A stretch of DNA of 37,394 bases from Pontibacillus halophilus JSM 076056 = DSM 19796 (GTDB lineage: Bacteria > Bacillota > Bacilli > Bacillales > BH030062). How positions within the stretch are numbered: position 1 is the first letter of the stretch; each line of letters begins with the position of its first letter. Location: NCBI RefSeq assembly GCF_000425205.1, contig NZ_AULI01000023.1, forward strand, positions 1 to 37,394, read 5' to 3'. The notes beneath the pieces were generated by a model that saw nothing but the letters and a program-made list of their open reading frames with translations, made no database searches and had not been told where the DNA came from. Shown here one piece after another: positions 7,895 to 16,894 of this stretch. The position numbers were made by a program, and so were the translations under genes.

Positions 7895-8317
7895 TTATGC
7901 TTCGGTTTTCTTTTCTCTCTTAAACTTCTTGTAAAGATCCATTCCAATTTGTCCCCACTTAACAGCTTGAGCAGCTTGCTCAGAGTTCTTCTCTGCTACT
8001 GTTGAAACATTTGAAGATATGGATTGGATGGACGCATTGAAATCTTGAATGGATTCCCCAATGCCCTTCACGCCATCGACGAGCGTGTTTAACCGCTGAG
8101 ATTTGTCGCTAATGTCTTCCGCTAAATGATTTGTCTTATTCAACAGAGCGGTCGTTTCTACCGTAATGCCTTCCATCTGCTTCTCTAGTCCTTCAAGCGT
8201 TGAGGCTACGTTGTTTAACGTCCGTTGTGCGGAAGAAAGTGTTTTAGACAAGTAAACCACAAGCACGGCAAATGCAATGGCAAAAATGAGTGCTGCGATG
8301 TACAGGATGATTATCAT
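7895..8317 (-). CDS. ytxG: YtxG, DUF948 general stress protein
   Basis: 140 residues (B. subtilis YtxG about 143). One N-terminal membrane anchor (residues 1-23) is followed by a long coiled coil (about 28-110), the DUF948 pattern. The function is unknown; it is the first gene of the ytxGHJ stress operon. The ATG lies 14 bases after AAGGAG (complement of 8332-8337), an unusually long spacing, but no better in-frame start exists. Sigma-H- and sigma-B-like promoters lie upstream. Confidence 0.87.
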   Translation of the reverse strand: MIIILYIAALIFAIAFAVLVVYLSKTLSSAQRTLNNVASTLEGLEKQMEGITVETTALLNKTNHLAEDISDKSQRLNTLVDGVKGIGESIQDFNASIQSISSNVSTVAEKNSEQAAQAVKWGQIGMDLYKKFKREKKTEA

Positions 8318-8363
8318 AATCTTTAGGTCAACTCCTTGTATGTATGCAGGTACATAATTTCGC

Positions 8364-8389
8364 TTTCCCTAGCTTATTTTACACTAAAC
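8364..8389 (-). promoter_or_regulatory. Sigma-B-like promoter of ytxGH(J)
   Basis: On the minus strand GTTTAG, 14 bases, GGGAAA fits the sigma-B consensus GTTTAA-N12-15-GGGWAW with one mismatch. Transcription would start about 40 bases before ytxG. The B. subtilis operon is known to be sigma-B dependent. Confidence 0.72.
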
Positions 8390-8401
8390 CTATTCTTGTT
8401 A

Positions 8402-8430
8402 CTATTCGATGGAAATATCCATAGTCCTGC
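8402..8430 (-). promoter_or_regulatory. Sigma-H-like promoter of ytxGH(J)
   Basis: On the minus strand GCAGGACTA, 11 bases, ATCGAATAG fits the sigma-H pattern RNAGGAWWW-N11-12-RNNGAATWW with two mismatches. It stands just upstream of the sigma-B-like site. The B. subtilis operon also has a sigma-H promoter. Confidence 0.65.
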
Positions 8431-8498
8431 TAGTTCAGACTTTTTTTAATACTGAATTTTCTGTATGATGTACATATATACATAGAGGAGGAATAAAG

Positions 8499-9614
8499 AT
8501 GCGTGACCCTCGGATTCAACAATTAGCCCACCAAATTGTACATTACTCTGTTCAATTACAAGCTGGGGAGAAATTGTTAATAGAAAATACAGGCTTACAG
8601 GACGAACTTGTTTCAGCTCTTGTAGAAGAAGCTTATGCAGCAGATGGGCTGCCATTTGTGTGGATTAAAGACCAGAAGATACTCCGCTCCTTACTCTTAC
8701 AGGCAAAGGAAGAGCAGCTTGAGGAGCTTGCTGAGCATGAAGCGGGATTAATGAAGAATGTAGATGCTTACATCGCAATTCGGTCTGGAGACAATATATC
8801 TGAACTTGCCGATATCCCTGCCGAACAAATGAAAATGTACAACAGTATTGTTGGGCAGAAAGTGCATCGAGAATGGCGCGTACCTAAAACGAAATGGTGT
8901 GTACTTCGCTATCCTAATGCTTCTATGGCTCAACTAGCGAACATGAGCACAAATGCCTTCGAAGATTTCTACTTCGATGTTTGTACGCTAGATTACAACA
9001 GAATGGGTACTGCCATGGACGCTCTTGTTCAGATGATGGAACAAACTGACCAGGTACATATTAAGGGGCCTCAAACTGATTTGACGTTCTCCATTAAAGA
9101 TGTTCCCGTCGTGAAATGTGCTGGCGAATTAAACATTCCTGATGGGGAAGTGTATACAGCTCCTATTCGAGATTCTGTTAACGGAACGATCCATTACAAT
9201 ACCCCTTCTCCATACAACGGTTACACATTTGAAGATGTCAAATTAACATTCCGTGATGGAAAGATTGTAGAGGCTACAGCCAACGATACAGATAGAATCA
9301 ACGATGTATTTAACACCGATGACGGCGCACGTTACGTTGGGGAATTCGCTATCGGTGTGAACCCTCACATCAAGCACCCTATGAAAGATATTTTATTTGA
9401 CGAGAAGATTGATGGTAGTTTCCACTTCACTCCTGGTCAATGTTATGAAACGGCTCCAAACGGAAACGACTCCGCAATCCATTGGGACCTTGTTTCCATC
9501 CAGCGCCCTGAGTACGGCGGTGGTGAAATTTATTTCGATGGTAAGCTTATTCGTAAAGATGGTCGCTTCGTCGTACCAGAATTAGAGAAACTAAACCCAG
9601 AGCATCTTTCCTAA
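8499..9614 (+). CDS. M29-family metallo-aminopeptidase
   Basis: 371 residues, shorter than typical AmpS/aminopeptidase T (about 410) but with the same architecture: an N-terminal domain (1-180) and a C-terminal catalytic domain with GELNIPDGEVYTAP, DDGARYVGEFAIGVNP, HWDLV and GGEIYFDG. In M29 enzymes E, H and D residues in these motifs bind two Co2+ or Zn2+ ions and cleave N-terminal residues from peptides. GAGGAGG stands before the ATG at 8499. A TATGAT with upstream TG (8462-8469) is the probable -10. Transcription is divergent from ytxGHJ, and a strong terminator follows. This gene is not at this place in the B. subtilis map as I recall it. Confidence 0.87.
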   Translation: MRDPRIQQLAHQIVHYSVQLQAGEKLLIENTGLQDELVSALVEEAYAADGLPFVWIKDQKILRSLLLQAKEEQLEELAEHEAGLMKNVDAYIAIRSGDNISELADIPAEQMKMYNSIVGQKVHREWRVPKTKWCVLRYPNASMAQLANMSTNAFEDFYFDVCTLDYNRMGTAMDALVQMMEQTDQVHIKGPQTDLTFSIKDVPVVKCAGELNIPDGEVYTAPIRDSVNGTIHYNTPSPYNGYTFEDVKLTFRDGKIVEATANDTDRINDVFNTDDGARYVGEFAIGVNPHIKHPMKDILFDEKIDGSFHFTPGQCYETAPNGNDSAIHWDLVSIQRPEYGGGEIYFDGKLIRKDGRFVVPELEKLNPEHLS

Positions 9615-9622
9615 CTATATAA

Positions 9623-9654
9623 AAACCCGTTCAGCACATAGACTGAACGGGTTT
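9623..9654. terminator. Bidirectional terminator between the aminopeptidase gene and murC
   Basis: Perfect 12-base arms, AAACCCGTTCAG and its complement, with an eight-base loop. T-rich sequence follows on the plus strand, and an A-run precedes it for the minus strand. It serves both converging genes. Confidence 0.9.
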
Positions 9655-9658
9655 ATTA

Positions 9659-10954
9659 TTATTCACTATCGTTTTCATAAGCTTCTTGGAACTTCTGAAT
9701 ATCCCCAGCACCCATAAAGATTAGAACTGCATCTTCATATTGCTTAAGCACAGACGTCTCATCCAGATTTAAGATATAGGACTGGTCAATCTTTTCTTGT
9801 AAATCATGAATAGAGAGCTTGCCTGATTCTTCGCGGGCAGAGCCAAAAATATCGCATAAATACACATAATCTGCTTCTCCTAAGCTGTCTGCGAACTCTT
9901 GAAGGAACATACGTGTACGTGTATACGTGTGAGGTTGGAAGATCGCTACAACCTCTCGATTTGGATATTTCTTTCGCGCTGATTCGATTGTTGCCTCAAT
10001 CTCACGATGATGGTGTGCGTAATCATCGATAATGATTTGATTGTTGAAGGTCTTCTCAGTAAATCGACGTTTCACACCTTCAAAGGAACGCAAGTGTTTA
10101 ATATCATCGGATTCAAAGCCTTCATAGTGACAAAGAGCAATAACTGAAAGAGCGTTTAAGACACTGTGTGTACCATATGTTGGAATCACAAATGTATCAT
10201 AGAACGTGTTCCGTACGAACACATCGAACTCTGTTCCAGCTTCAGTCTCATGTACATTCTGCGCCTGAAAGTCGTTCCCCTCACCGAGTCCATAATAGAC
10301 GACTGGCACCTTGGCTTGAATCTGCTGTAGATGTTCATCATCTCCACAAGCAATAATGCCTCGTTTCACTTGCTTCGCCATTTGCTGGAATGCATCGAAT
10401 ACATCCTCTACACTTGTAAAGTAATCCGGATGGTCAAAGTCAATGTTGGTCATGATTGCATAGTCTGGTTCATACGCTAAGAAGTGTCTACGATATTCGC
10501 ACGCTTCAAAAGCGAAGTATTTGCTGTTCTCATGGCCTCGGCCTGTGCCGTCACCAATTAGGAAAGAGGTAGGCTCTACACTTGAGAGGACGTGCGAGAG
10601 CAGTCCTGTCGTCGACGTTTTGCCGTGTGCTCCTGTTACAGCGATACTCGTGTATTGATCTGCATATTGACCGAGAAATTCATGGTAACGATAGAATGGC
10701 AATCCAAGTTCTTTCGCTGCTTTAATTTCCTCATGGTCGTCTTTAAATGCGTTTCCTGCAATAATCGTTAAGCCTTCATTAATATTTGCTACATCAAAAG
10801 GAAAGAGTGGAATCCCTTTGTTCTCTAATGCTTCTTGAGTGAAAAAGCGTTTGTCAACGTCTGACCCTTGTACATGTTCACCCGCGTCATGAAGAATTTG
10901 AGCTAGTGCACTCATTCCGGTACCTTTAATACCAATGAAATGGTAAGTTGTCAT
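9659..10954 (-). CDS. murC: UDP-N-acetylmuramate--L-alanine ligase
   Basis: 431 residues (B. subtilis MurC 432). It adds L-alanine to UDP-N-acetylmuramic acid with ATP, the first amino-acid step of cytoplasmic peptidoglycan precursor synthesis. Visible are the N-terminal Rossmann domain ([13 protein letters not shown]), the ATP loop TGAHGKTST (108-115), the central ligase motifs ([10 protein letters not shown]) and the C-terminal region with [10 protein letters not shown] and [14 protein letters not shown] lies 12 bases before the ATG. It stands alone between a bidirectional terminator and its own promoter, away from the main mur cluster, as in B. subtilis. Confidence 0.96.
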   Translation of the reverse strand: MTTYHFIGIKGTGMSALAQILHDAGEHVQGSDVDKRFFTQEALENKGIPLFPFDVANINEGLTIIAGNAFKDDHEEIKAAKELGLPFYRYHEFLGQYADQYTSIAVTGAHGKTSTTGLLSHVLSSVEPTSFLIGDGTGRGHENSKYFAFEACEYRRHFLAYEPDYAIMTNIDFDHPDYFTSVEDVFDAFQQMAKQVKRGIIACGDDEHLQQIQAKVPVVYYGLGEGNDFQAQNVHETEAGTEFDVFVRNTFYDTFVIPTYGTHSVLNALSVIALCHYEGFESDDIKHLRSFEGVKRRFTEKTFNNQIIIDDYAHHHREIEATIESARKKYPNREVVAIFQPHTYTRTRMFLQEFADSLGEADYVYLCDIFGSAREESGKLSIHDLQEKIDQSYILNLDETSVLKQYEDAVLIFMGAGDIQKFQEAYENDSE

Positions 10955-11057
10955 ATAAATAGAACCTCCACAGTAAACAGTCGTTTCTGTTTGTTAGTAT
11001 ATGTATCCTAAAGTAAGGTTGAGCCTATACAATCGTTTATTCTGTATCCATCGACTA

Positions 11058-11086
11058 ATTATAGCAAATCCTCCACACTCCGTGAA
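11058..11086 (-). promoter_or_regulatory. Sigma-A promoter of murC
   Basis: On the minus strand TTCACG, 17 bases, TATAAT, with TG one base before the -10 (extended -10). The leader to the murC start is about 100 bases. Confidence 0.6.
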
Positions 11087-11120
11087 CGGGTTGTTCCGAT
11101 TTCCTATACTTAATCAAAAT

Positions 11121-11151
11121 AAAAGGATGACAGAGAATCTGTCAACCTTTT
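11121..11151 (-). terminator. Terminator of the nicotinate phosphoribosyltransferase-like gene
   Basis: On the minus strand AAAAGGTTGACAG pairs with CTGTCATCCTTTT (one mismatch) around a five-base loop, followed by ATTTTG. It overlaps the stop codon at 11150-11152. Confidence 0.8.
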
Positions 11152-12256
11152 AGAATTCATATTCAACTTTCTGTAAGCGAGGATTCGGGTGATAACGACG
11201 CCCTTCCTTCGCTTCTGGCTTCCCATTTAACAGAACATTATCGCCTGTAAAGCCTGTCGTAATGGTAAGTAGACTACTGCCTACCCCGTACATATCAACT
11301 GGAACAGTCAATTCTTCAAAGTGCTGAATTCGCTCTTCTGTGAATCCACCACTTACCATAATCTTCACGTGGAAGAAACCTTCTTCATCAAGCGCCTTAC
11401 GAAGTGCGAAGATAAGCTCAGGATTCACACCTCGTGGGTCGAAATTCCCCATAACATGTTGATTTCTCAGGAAATATTTATCGATTAGTGTACGAGATGT
11501 ATCTACTCGAACACCTATTAGTTCTTCTCCAAATTCTCGAGCAACCTTTAACGAATCTGTAATCACATCATTGTTGTAATCAACTAAGGCAATTAAATCA
11601 TCCTCTGGGAAACGATTTGCGTAAGCCTTCGACGCTTCGACAATGTCTCCATTAAACATTTGGATTAGGGCATGGGGCATCGTGCCCATTCCTTTCTTAC
11701 CCCACCATTCGTTCATTGCATGGGTTGCCTGTGCTGTTGCTCCTCCAATGTAAGCAGAGTAGCCGTCACCGGATTGTTGGGTAAAGTGGTCATCACGGTC
11801 TCCCATGAAGATCACCGGCTTTTGCTTACCAGAGATTCTAGCAGCTTTCACTACGTTGTATACATTTGTTGCTACAGACGTTCTTCTCGCTAATATTCCA
11901 TCTATAATTCCTTCAAGGAATCCGAAATATTGATAAGGACCTGTAATGGTCATCACGGTCTCAAATGGACTAATGCGGTCTCCATCTTCTAGAGAATAAA
12001 TCTCTAGTTGGTCTGGATTCTTAGCAAAGGTTTGAATCAGTGCGATTACTTCATCGGTTCCACATAGTACGGCATCGCTCTTCTGGAAGAATTGCATCGT
12101 AACCACGTTGTCAGGAAGGGCTTCAGAAACAATATCAACAGTCTTTAAGAAGTAAACGGCTGAGAACCATCCTTCACCGACCCGTTCATCGAATTTAAAC
12201 GTCTGATTCGTTAGACGTTTAATTTCACCATTCATCTTTTTCTCAATTTCTTTCAT
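11150..12256 (-). CDS. Nicotinate phosphoribosyltransferase-like protein
   Basis: 368 residues of the type II phosphoribosyltransferase fold shared by nicotinate and quinolinate phosphoribosyltransferases. Such enzymes make nicotinate mononucleotide from nicotinate and PRPP in NAD salvage. Supporting stretches are GFLEGIIDGILARRTSVATN, GATAQATHAMNEWWG, the barrel strand end LIALVDYNND, VRVDTS and KIMVSGGF followed by YGVGSSL. It is much shorter than the B. subtilis enzyme (about 490 residues), so it belongs to a compact subfamily and its substrate is less certain. AAGGGG stands 11 bases before the ATG. It lies 106 bases after sftA with only a weak hairpin between, so partial co-transcription is possible. 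Confidence 0.82.
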   Translation of the reverse strand: MKEIEKKMNGEIKRLTNQTFKFDERVGEGWFSAVYFLKTVDIVSEALPDNVVTMQFFQKSDAVLCGTDEVIALIQTFAKNPDQLEIYSLEDGDRISPFETVMTITGPYQYFGFLEGIIDGILARRTSVATNVYNVVKAARISGKQKPVIFMGDRDDHFTQQSGDGYSAYIGGATAQATHAMNEWWGKKGMGTMPHALIQMFNGDIVEASKAYANRFPEDDLIALVDYNNDVITDSLKVAREFGEELIGVRVDTSRTLIDKYFLRNQHVMGNFDPRGVNPELIFALRKALDEEGFFHVKIMVSGGFTEERIQHFEELTVPVDMYGVGSSLLTITTGFTGDNVLLNGKPEAKEGRRYHPNPRLQKVEYEF

Positions 12257-12362
12257 TTCTCGCTAACCCCTTATCGTCATACTGCGCTATAGATGTACCT
12301 AATTACTAATAGTATAAAAATCACGTCGATTCGACAAGTTCTCTGTTTAAATTACTAGATTA

Positions 12363-15119
12363 TTACTTCGCTGAAGTCGCTTGACGCAACTCCTCAAATT
12401 CCGATAAGGACACATACACATCACGAGGCTTGCTTCCTTTCGGTCCTGAAATAATCCCTTTCTCTTCCATGGTATCAATGAGTCGAGCTGCTCGGTTGTA
12501 ACCAACTTTGAAGCGCCGTTGGAGAAGAGATGCACTAGCACCGCTTTGTTGAATAACGAATTCCACAGCAGCATCAAATAAATCGTCTTCTTCTTCGAAA
12601 TCGGTTTGAAGAATGAGTTCGTCTTGTTCAAAGACATAATTAGGTGGAGCAATCTTCTTCACATAAGATGTAATTCGCTCAATTTCTTCATCCGATACAA
12701 AGGCACCTTGAATTCGCTGTGTCTTCCCAGAGCCGTTCTCCAAGAAGAGCATATCTCCTCGCCCTAACAACTTCTCTGCTCCGCTCGTATCAATAATCGT
12801 TCTAGAATCCACTTGAGACGACACGCTAAATGCCATACGTGTCGGGATATTCGCCTTAATAAGACCTGTGATGACATCAACTGAAGGGCGTTGGGTTGCC
12901 ACTAGGAGATGAATCCCACAAGCTCTCGCTTTTTGAGCAATCCGACAGATGGCGTCCTCTACATCTTGTGGGGACATCATCATAAGGTCTGCTAATTCAT
13001 CTATGACGATAACTAAATAAGGCATATGAGCATCTGGACGACCTTGCTTCTTCATCTTCTCATTGTATCCATCAATGTTCCGAGCGCCTTCTTTAACGAA
13101 TTTCTCATAGCGCTCTTCCATTTCATTTACTGCCCATTTCAATGCAGATGTTGCGGCCTTGACATCATTAATGACAGGAGCAACTAAATGAGGAAGGTCG
13201 TTATAAGGTGCAAGTTCGACCATCTTAGGATCAATCAGTAGGAATTTCACGTCTTCGTGATGAGCCTTATATAAGAGACTAATTAGTATGGTGTTGATGT
13301 TCACACTCTTACCAGAACCAGTAGCACCCGCAATCAACCCGTGCGGCATCTTTCTTAAATCGGTCACAATCGGTTCACCTGAGATGTCTAATCCAAGACC
13401 GACAGAAAGTGGTGATGTAGCAGATTTAAACGCGTCACTTTCAAAGATTTCTTGAAGGCTAACCGCTTCCGGAGTTTTATTCGGAACTTCAATGCCAATT
13501 GCGTTCTTTCCTGGGATTGGAGCTTCCATACGGATATCTTTAGCTGCCATGTTCAGTTTAATGTCATCCGCTAAATTCGTAATCTTACTCACTTTAACCC
13601 CAGGTTCTGGTTGAACTTCAAACCGAGTAACAGAAGGCCCTTTGGTAGCATGAACGACGCTTGCTTTAACGTGAAAATGTTTAAGCGTTGTTTCAAGAAG
13701 GTCTTTCTGTGCTTCAATCCACTCCGCGTCATCTTCATTCCGCGGTGGCATGTCTTCTAACAAATGAACAGGTACGGATACTGTTTTGTCTTTCGGAGCG
13801 ACCTTTGGTTCATGCTCATCATCTGCATCGCTTAGAGACTCTTCTTCTTGTTGAACCTGGACTGGTTCTGATGACATTTGTTGTTCATCCTTAGCCTTTC
13901 GGTCCCGGTCTCGATTCCGCTTATCCATAGGAGTCATCATCACGTTGAACGGTCGTCTACTCCTAGTCGGTTCTGGACGAGCAGTCTCCATTTCTTCCAC
14001 GGTTTCTTCTTGCTTCACATTCCCTTTGGATTCGGTTACAGGTGTAGACTGGTTAGATTCGTCTAACTCTTCTTGTTCAGCAGGAAACACGTCATCTGTG
14101 TCATTTGAAAGGAACTCATCTACCTCCTGCTCAAATTCCTCTTCATGTTCATGTGCAGGGTGTTCCGTAGACTCAACCGTATCGTCTACGGCTGGTTCTC
14201 CTTCAGTCTCTTCCTCTTCATCGTCCATATCTAGCTCTAACGACAAGCCCTGCCCTGAACTGGAGTCGGATTGTTCGTCATCTTCAAACTCAAGTCGATC
14301 CTCACGCTTCCAGTGCGGTGATATCATATCTTCATCAAAGAACACAGGAGAAGAGGTAGACTCAGCTTCTATATCCTCACCTAAGTCTTCGTCTTCAGTG
14401 GAGACTTCACCCTGTTGATTCTCATCTATATGGGTTTCCTCTTGGTCAACCATTTCCGACTCTTCATGGACGAACAGGTTGACGACATTCTCCTCTTCCT
14501 CAACGTCAGCTTCGTTTACGAGATCTCGTGTATGTACGTCTTCATCTGTCTCTTGTTGTAATAGCTCAAATCCCTCTGAATCTTGTTCTTTAGAAGGTTC
14601 AGGCTCTACTTCTTCTTGTTGCTGTTTCTCAGCTAACTTTCTTAAGTAGGCAGGTACATCGTCTAAATCTGATACACGAATGCGGTCCTCACGTTTCCCG
14701 AATCCATAGATGGGAGAAGGAACTTCTGAAGGCGTAAAAGGTCTAGAGAAGTGTGGTTCTTGCTCTTCTTTCTCATTCCAACTATTGCTAGACTTTGATT
14801 CCTCATATTCATAGTCTTCTTCTCGATTTTGTTTATAAGAATATCGTTGTTCAGTTTGACGTGAATTATAAGACGTCTTCCGCTGCAAACGCTCTTCTCG
14901 TGAATAGGTAGTTCGTTGCTCTAAGTTCTCATCTGGAATGACCGGGAACCGAAAAGCACGTTCTTTCGGATATTGGTAGGCCATCTTTGTATCAAATGAA
15001 GAATCATTGCTTTTTTTATGGTATTGTCCTTCTTCGGCGTCATTATCGGAGTACTTATTTGCTGTTTCTCTTTCTTCTTCTGAAAGTTGTCGGAACCATT
15101 TTTTCATCCGATCCCACAT
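12363..15119 (-). CDS. sftA: DNA translocase SftA (FtsK/SpoIIIE family)
   Basis: 918 residues (B. subtilis SftA, formerly YtpS, about 952). It is a soluble, septum-associated motor that moves trapped chromosome DNA before division. No membrane segments are present, unlike FtsK and SpoIIIE. About residues 60-430 are a very acidic, low-complexity linker. The motor domain holds the Walker A motif GATGSGKS (near residue 596), the Walker B stretch LVIVIDELADLMM, and LLVATQRPSVDVITG. The end is the winged-helix gamma domain (about 850-912, SASLLQRRFKVGYNRAARLI), which reads oriented DNA sequences. The start has only a weak ribosome site. It has its own promoter after the ytpR terminator. Confidence 0.94.
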   Translation of the reverse strand: MWDRMKKWFRQLSEEERETANKYSDNDAEEGQYHKKSNDSSFDTKMAYQYPKERAFRFPVIPDENLEQRTTYSREERLQRKTSYNSRQTEQRYSYKQNREEDYEYEESKSSNSWNEKEEQEPHFSRPFTPSEVPSPIYGFGKREDRIRVSDLDDVPAYLRKLAEKQQQEEVEPEPSKEQDSEGFELLQQETDEDVHTRDLVNEADVEEEENVVNLFVHEESEMVDQEETHIDENQQGEVSTEDEDLGEDIEAESTSSPVFFDEDMISPHWKREDRLEFEDDEQSDSSSGQGLSLELDMDDEEEETEGEPAVDDTVESTEHPAHEHEEEFEQEVDEFLSNDTDDVFPAEQEELDESNQSTPVTESKGNVKQEETVEEMETARPEPTRSRRPFNVMMTPMDKRNRDRDRKAKDEQQMSSEPVQVQQEEESLSDADDEHEPKVAPKDKTVSVPVHLLEDMPPRNEDDAEWIEAQKDLLETTLKHFHVKASVVHATKGPSVTRFEVQPEPGVKVSKITNLADDIKLNMAAKDIRMEAPIPGKNAIGIEVPNKTPEAVSLQEIFESDAFKSATSPLSVGLGLDISGEPIVTDLRKMPHGLIAGATGSGKSVNINTILISLLYKAHHEDVKFLLIDPKMVELAPYNDLPHLVAPVINDVKAATSALKWAVNEMEERYEKFVKEGARNIDGYNEKMKKQGRPDAHMPYLVIVIDELADLMMMSPQDVEDAICRIAQKARACGIHLLVATQRPSVDVITGLIKANIPTRMAFSVSSQVDSRTIIDTSGAEKLLGRGDMLFLENGSGKTQRIQGAFVSDEEIERITSYVKKIAPPNYVFEQDELILQTDFEEEDDLFDAAVEFVIQQSGASASLLQRRFKVGYNRAARLIDTMEEKGIISGPKGSKPRDVYVSLSEFEELRQATSAK

Positions 15120-15157
15120 TGGGTCATCACTCTTTCTGTTTAGGGTTAATCCTTTTC

Positions 15158-15188
15158 ATTTTAACAGGTTTTAAAGAGATATTGTGAA
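15158..15188 (-). promoter_or_regulatory. Candidate sigma-A promoter of sftA
   Basis: On the minus strand TTCACA, a 19-base spacer, TAAAAT with TG one base upstream (extended -10). The spacer is long. It stands about 40 bases before the sftA start. Confidence 0.45.
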
Positions 15189-15227
15189 CTACCTTTTGAA
15201 TTGTAAGAAAAATACCTCTTTAGATTC

Positions 15228-15265
15228 ATAAAAAAACCCTTACTATCCTCTAAAGATAGCAAGGG
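15228..15265 (-). terminator. Terminator of ytpQR
   Basis: On the minus strand CCCTTGCTATC pairs with GATAGTAAGGG (one G-T pair) and is followed by seven T. It lies 18 bases after the ytpR stop. Confidence 0.9.
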
Positions 15266-15282
15266 GGATTTGTCTTGTTGAC

Positions 15283-15894
15283 TTAAGCCTGGAAGAACGT
15301 CTCACCAGGGTTACGTTCGCCTTCAAGAACAAGGATTCCTTTTTCTTTTGGAGCATCTGGAAGATCCAATTCTTTAGCGGAACAGATCATTCCGTGAGAA
15401 GGGACACCACGTAGCTCAGTGGCTTTAATTTCCATTCCACTTGGCATTACAGCACCTACTTTAGCAACAACAACATGTTGACCAGCATCCACATTCGGTG
15501 CACCACACACAATCTGAACAACTTCTTCACCAACGTCTACTTGGCATACGCTAAGTTTATCAGCATTTTCATGTTGAGCTTTCTCCTTCACATAGCCTAC
15601 GACAAATTTCGGTGAGAAATCGGCTTCTACGGAGTGTTGAATGTTATTCTTCTGAAGCACATCATTGATTTGGTCAACCCAATTCTGGTCTAACGAAATG
15701 GCGCCTTGTTCTTCTTTAATAGAGAAATATTCAGATGCACGGAAGATATTGAAACCGAATGTCTCCCCTGTTGTTTCGTGGTAAGTGCGAGCCACGTCTC
15801 CTTGTTTTTCTACAGCTAAATCTGCACGCGTCCCTTTTGTTAGTGAAACAATTAGGACGTCTCCAATACCTTGAAGGTTATAGTAAGCGTTCAT
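15283..15894 (-). CDS. ytpR: YtpR, tRNA-binding-domain protein
   Basis: 203 residues (B. subtilis YtpR about 201). An N-terminal DUF4479-type domain (about 1-85) is followed by an EMAP/Arc1p-type tRNA-binding OB fold (about 90-200), like the N-terminus of the phenylalanyl-tRNA synthetase beta chain. Typical motifs are FVVGYVKEKAQHENADKLSV, VCGAPNVDAGQHVVVA and MICSAKELDL. It is not a synthetase; its role is unknown. ATG 15894 is chosen over GTG 15897 because GGAG lies eight bases before it. It follows ytpQ by 16 bases and is almost surely co-transcribed with it. Confidence 0.9.
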   Translation of the reverse strand: MNAYYNLQGIGDVLIVSLTKGTRADLAVEKQGDVARTYHETTGETFGFNIFRASEYFSIKEEQGAISLDQNWVDQINDVLQKNNIQHSVEADFSPKFVVGYVKEKAQHENADKLSVCQVDVGEEVVQIVCGAPNVDAGQHVVVAKVGAVMPSGMEIKATELRGVPSHGMICSAKELDLPDAPKEKGILVLEGERNPGETFFQA

Positions 15895-15910
15895 CACAAA
15901 TCTCCTTTAT

Positions 15911-16726
15911 CTATTCATCGTTTTCAGTAGTTGGTTTTTTCTGTGCTAAGACAAAGATAGGTTCGAGCTCTTTCTGGTCATACAGGAATGGAAGAGAAGT
16001 GACTGGGACTCGTCCTTCAGCAAAGAATTTAAACGTCATTTGAGCTAGGATGTCATAACCAGAAGCGTTTGTAATATCAGCGAAGATTAACACATCTGAG
16101 TGTGGTACGGCAACTGCGAGCTCCCCTTCACTGTTCGCTTTCATTTCTTCTAGCAAGGCGTCATTCAGAATTCTTGAGGAATCATAGCCATCATTGGTAG
16201 AAATAAATGTAAACGTGTTGCCAGCTACCACATCTTGTTTCATTGTGGTAGGCAAAGCACGTACATTGAATTTCGCTACCTCTTTCAAGCGGTCCTCAGT
16301 CCAACCTTCTTCGGTTACCATAGACTTGTCAATCAATCGATACGATTTTCCTAGGTCTAGTGCGTAGTAAATTCTTGTTTCGGCTGTATGGTCCTCGTAC
16401 ACAAGCTCCTTGCCATCTTTCGTTTCTGTAGGAAAGGACGCTGCGCGAATGACGGGTACAATGTGCTTCTCTTTCCCTACCAGATGTTGCTCTTCATTCA
16501 TGATCCGTAGCGCCTCAGAAATATGTTCCTCTAAGTCGTTTAGCGCCTCTTCCCCGCGCTCTTCCCATTTCGAAATCGTACCAGGCAAGGAAATGTTCAC
16601 TCCTTGCTTAGAGTCTTTCCACTCTACACGAAACGTATCTTTATCTCGGTTAAAGCTTGTCTTCCATTCTTCTCGTTGGAAGCGAGCTTCTAGCATCTTC
16701 TTCATTTTAATACTTGTCATTTTCAT
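15911..16726 (-). CDS. ytpQ: YtpQ, DUF1444 family protein
   Basis: 271 residues (B. subtilis YtpQ about 269). It is a soluble protein of the DUF1444 family with no known activity. Recognisable stretches are IVPVIRAASFP, YYALDLGKSYRLI, GNTFTFISTNDGYDSSRILN and AVAVPHSDVLIFADI. GGAGG stands nine bases before the ATG. It is the first gene of a ytpQ-ytpR unit with an extended -10 promoter upstream, separated from ytpP by a terminator. Confidence 0.88.
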   Translation of the reverse strand: MKMTSIKMKKMLEARFQREEWKTSFNRDKDTFRVEWKDSKQGVNISLPGTISKWEERGEEALNDLEEHISEALRIMNEEQHLVGKEKHIVPVIRAASFPTETKDGKELVYEDHTAETRIYYALDLGKSYRLIDKSMVTEEGWTEDRLKEVAKFNVRALPTTMKQDVVAGNTFTFISTNDGYDSSRILNDALLEEMKANSEGELAVAVPHSDVLIFADITNASGYDILAQMTFKFFAEGRVPVTSLPFLYDQKELEPIFVLAQKKPTTENDE

Positions 16727-16772
16727 ATGATCTTTCCTCCTTTACAACGTTCGAGGAAACCGTTCCTTGTAC

Positions 16773-16781
16773 ATTTTAGCA
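16773..16781 (-). promoter_or_regulatory. Extended -10 promoter element for ytpQR
   Basis: On the minus strand TGCTAAAAT (TGn plus a 5/6 -10 box) stands 47 bases before the ytpQ start. No convincing -35 is seen. Confidence 0.45.
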
Positions 16782-16854
16782 TGATTCCTTTCGTAGAAAA
16801 AGAAGGCTCTGTTAAAACCTTCCGATACGCCCCCATCTACAACGAACTATTCTC

Positions 16855-16884
16855 AAAAAGAAAGGCCACCGATTTGGTGGCCTT
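16855..16884 (-). terminator. Terminator of ytpP
   Basis: On the minus strand AAGGCCACC-AAATC-GGTGGCCTT is followed by TCTTTTT. It lies ten bases after the ytpP stop. Confidence 0.88.
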
Positions 16885-16894
16885 CGTAGGCAAT

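Noticed and set aside
12318-12335. Small hairpin GTCG-AAT-CGAC after sftA
   Set aside because: A four-base stem with a short T-run is too weak to call a terminator; noted only as a possible partial stop.
13945-14418. Serine-rich 157-residue open frame opposite sftA
   Set aside because: Mirror of the acid-rich SftA linker codons; no ribosome site and no protein-like composition.
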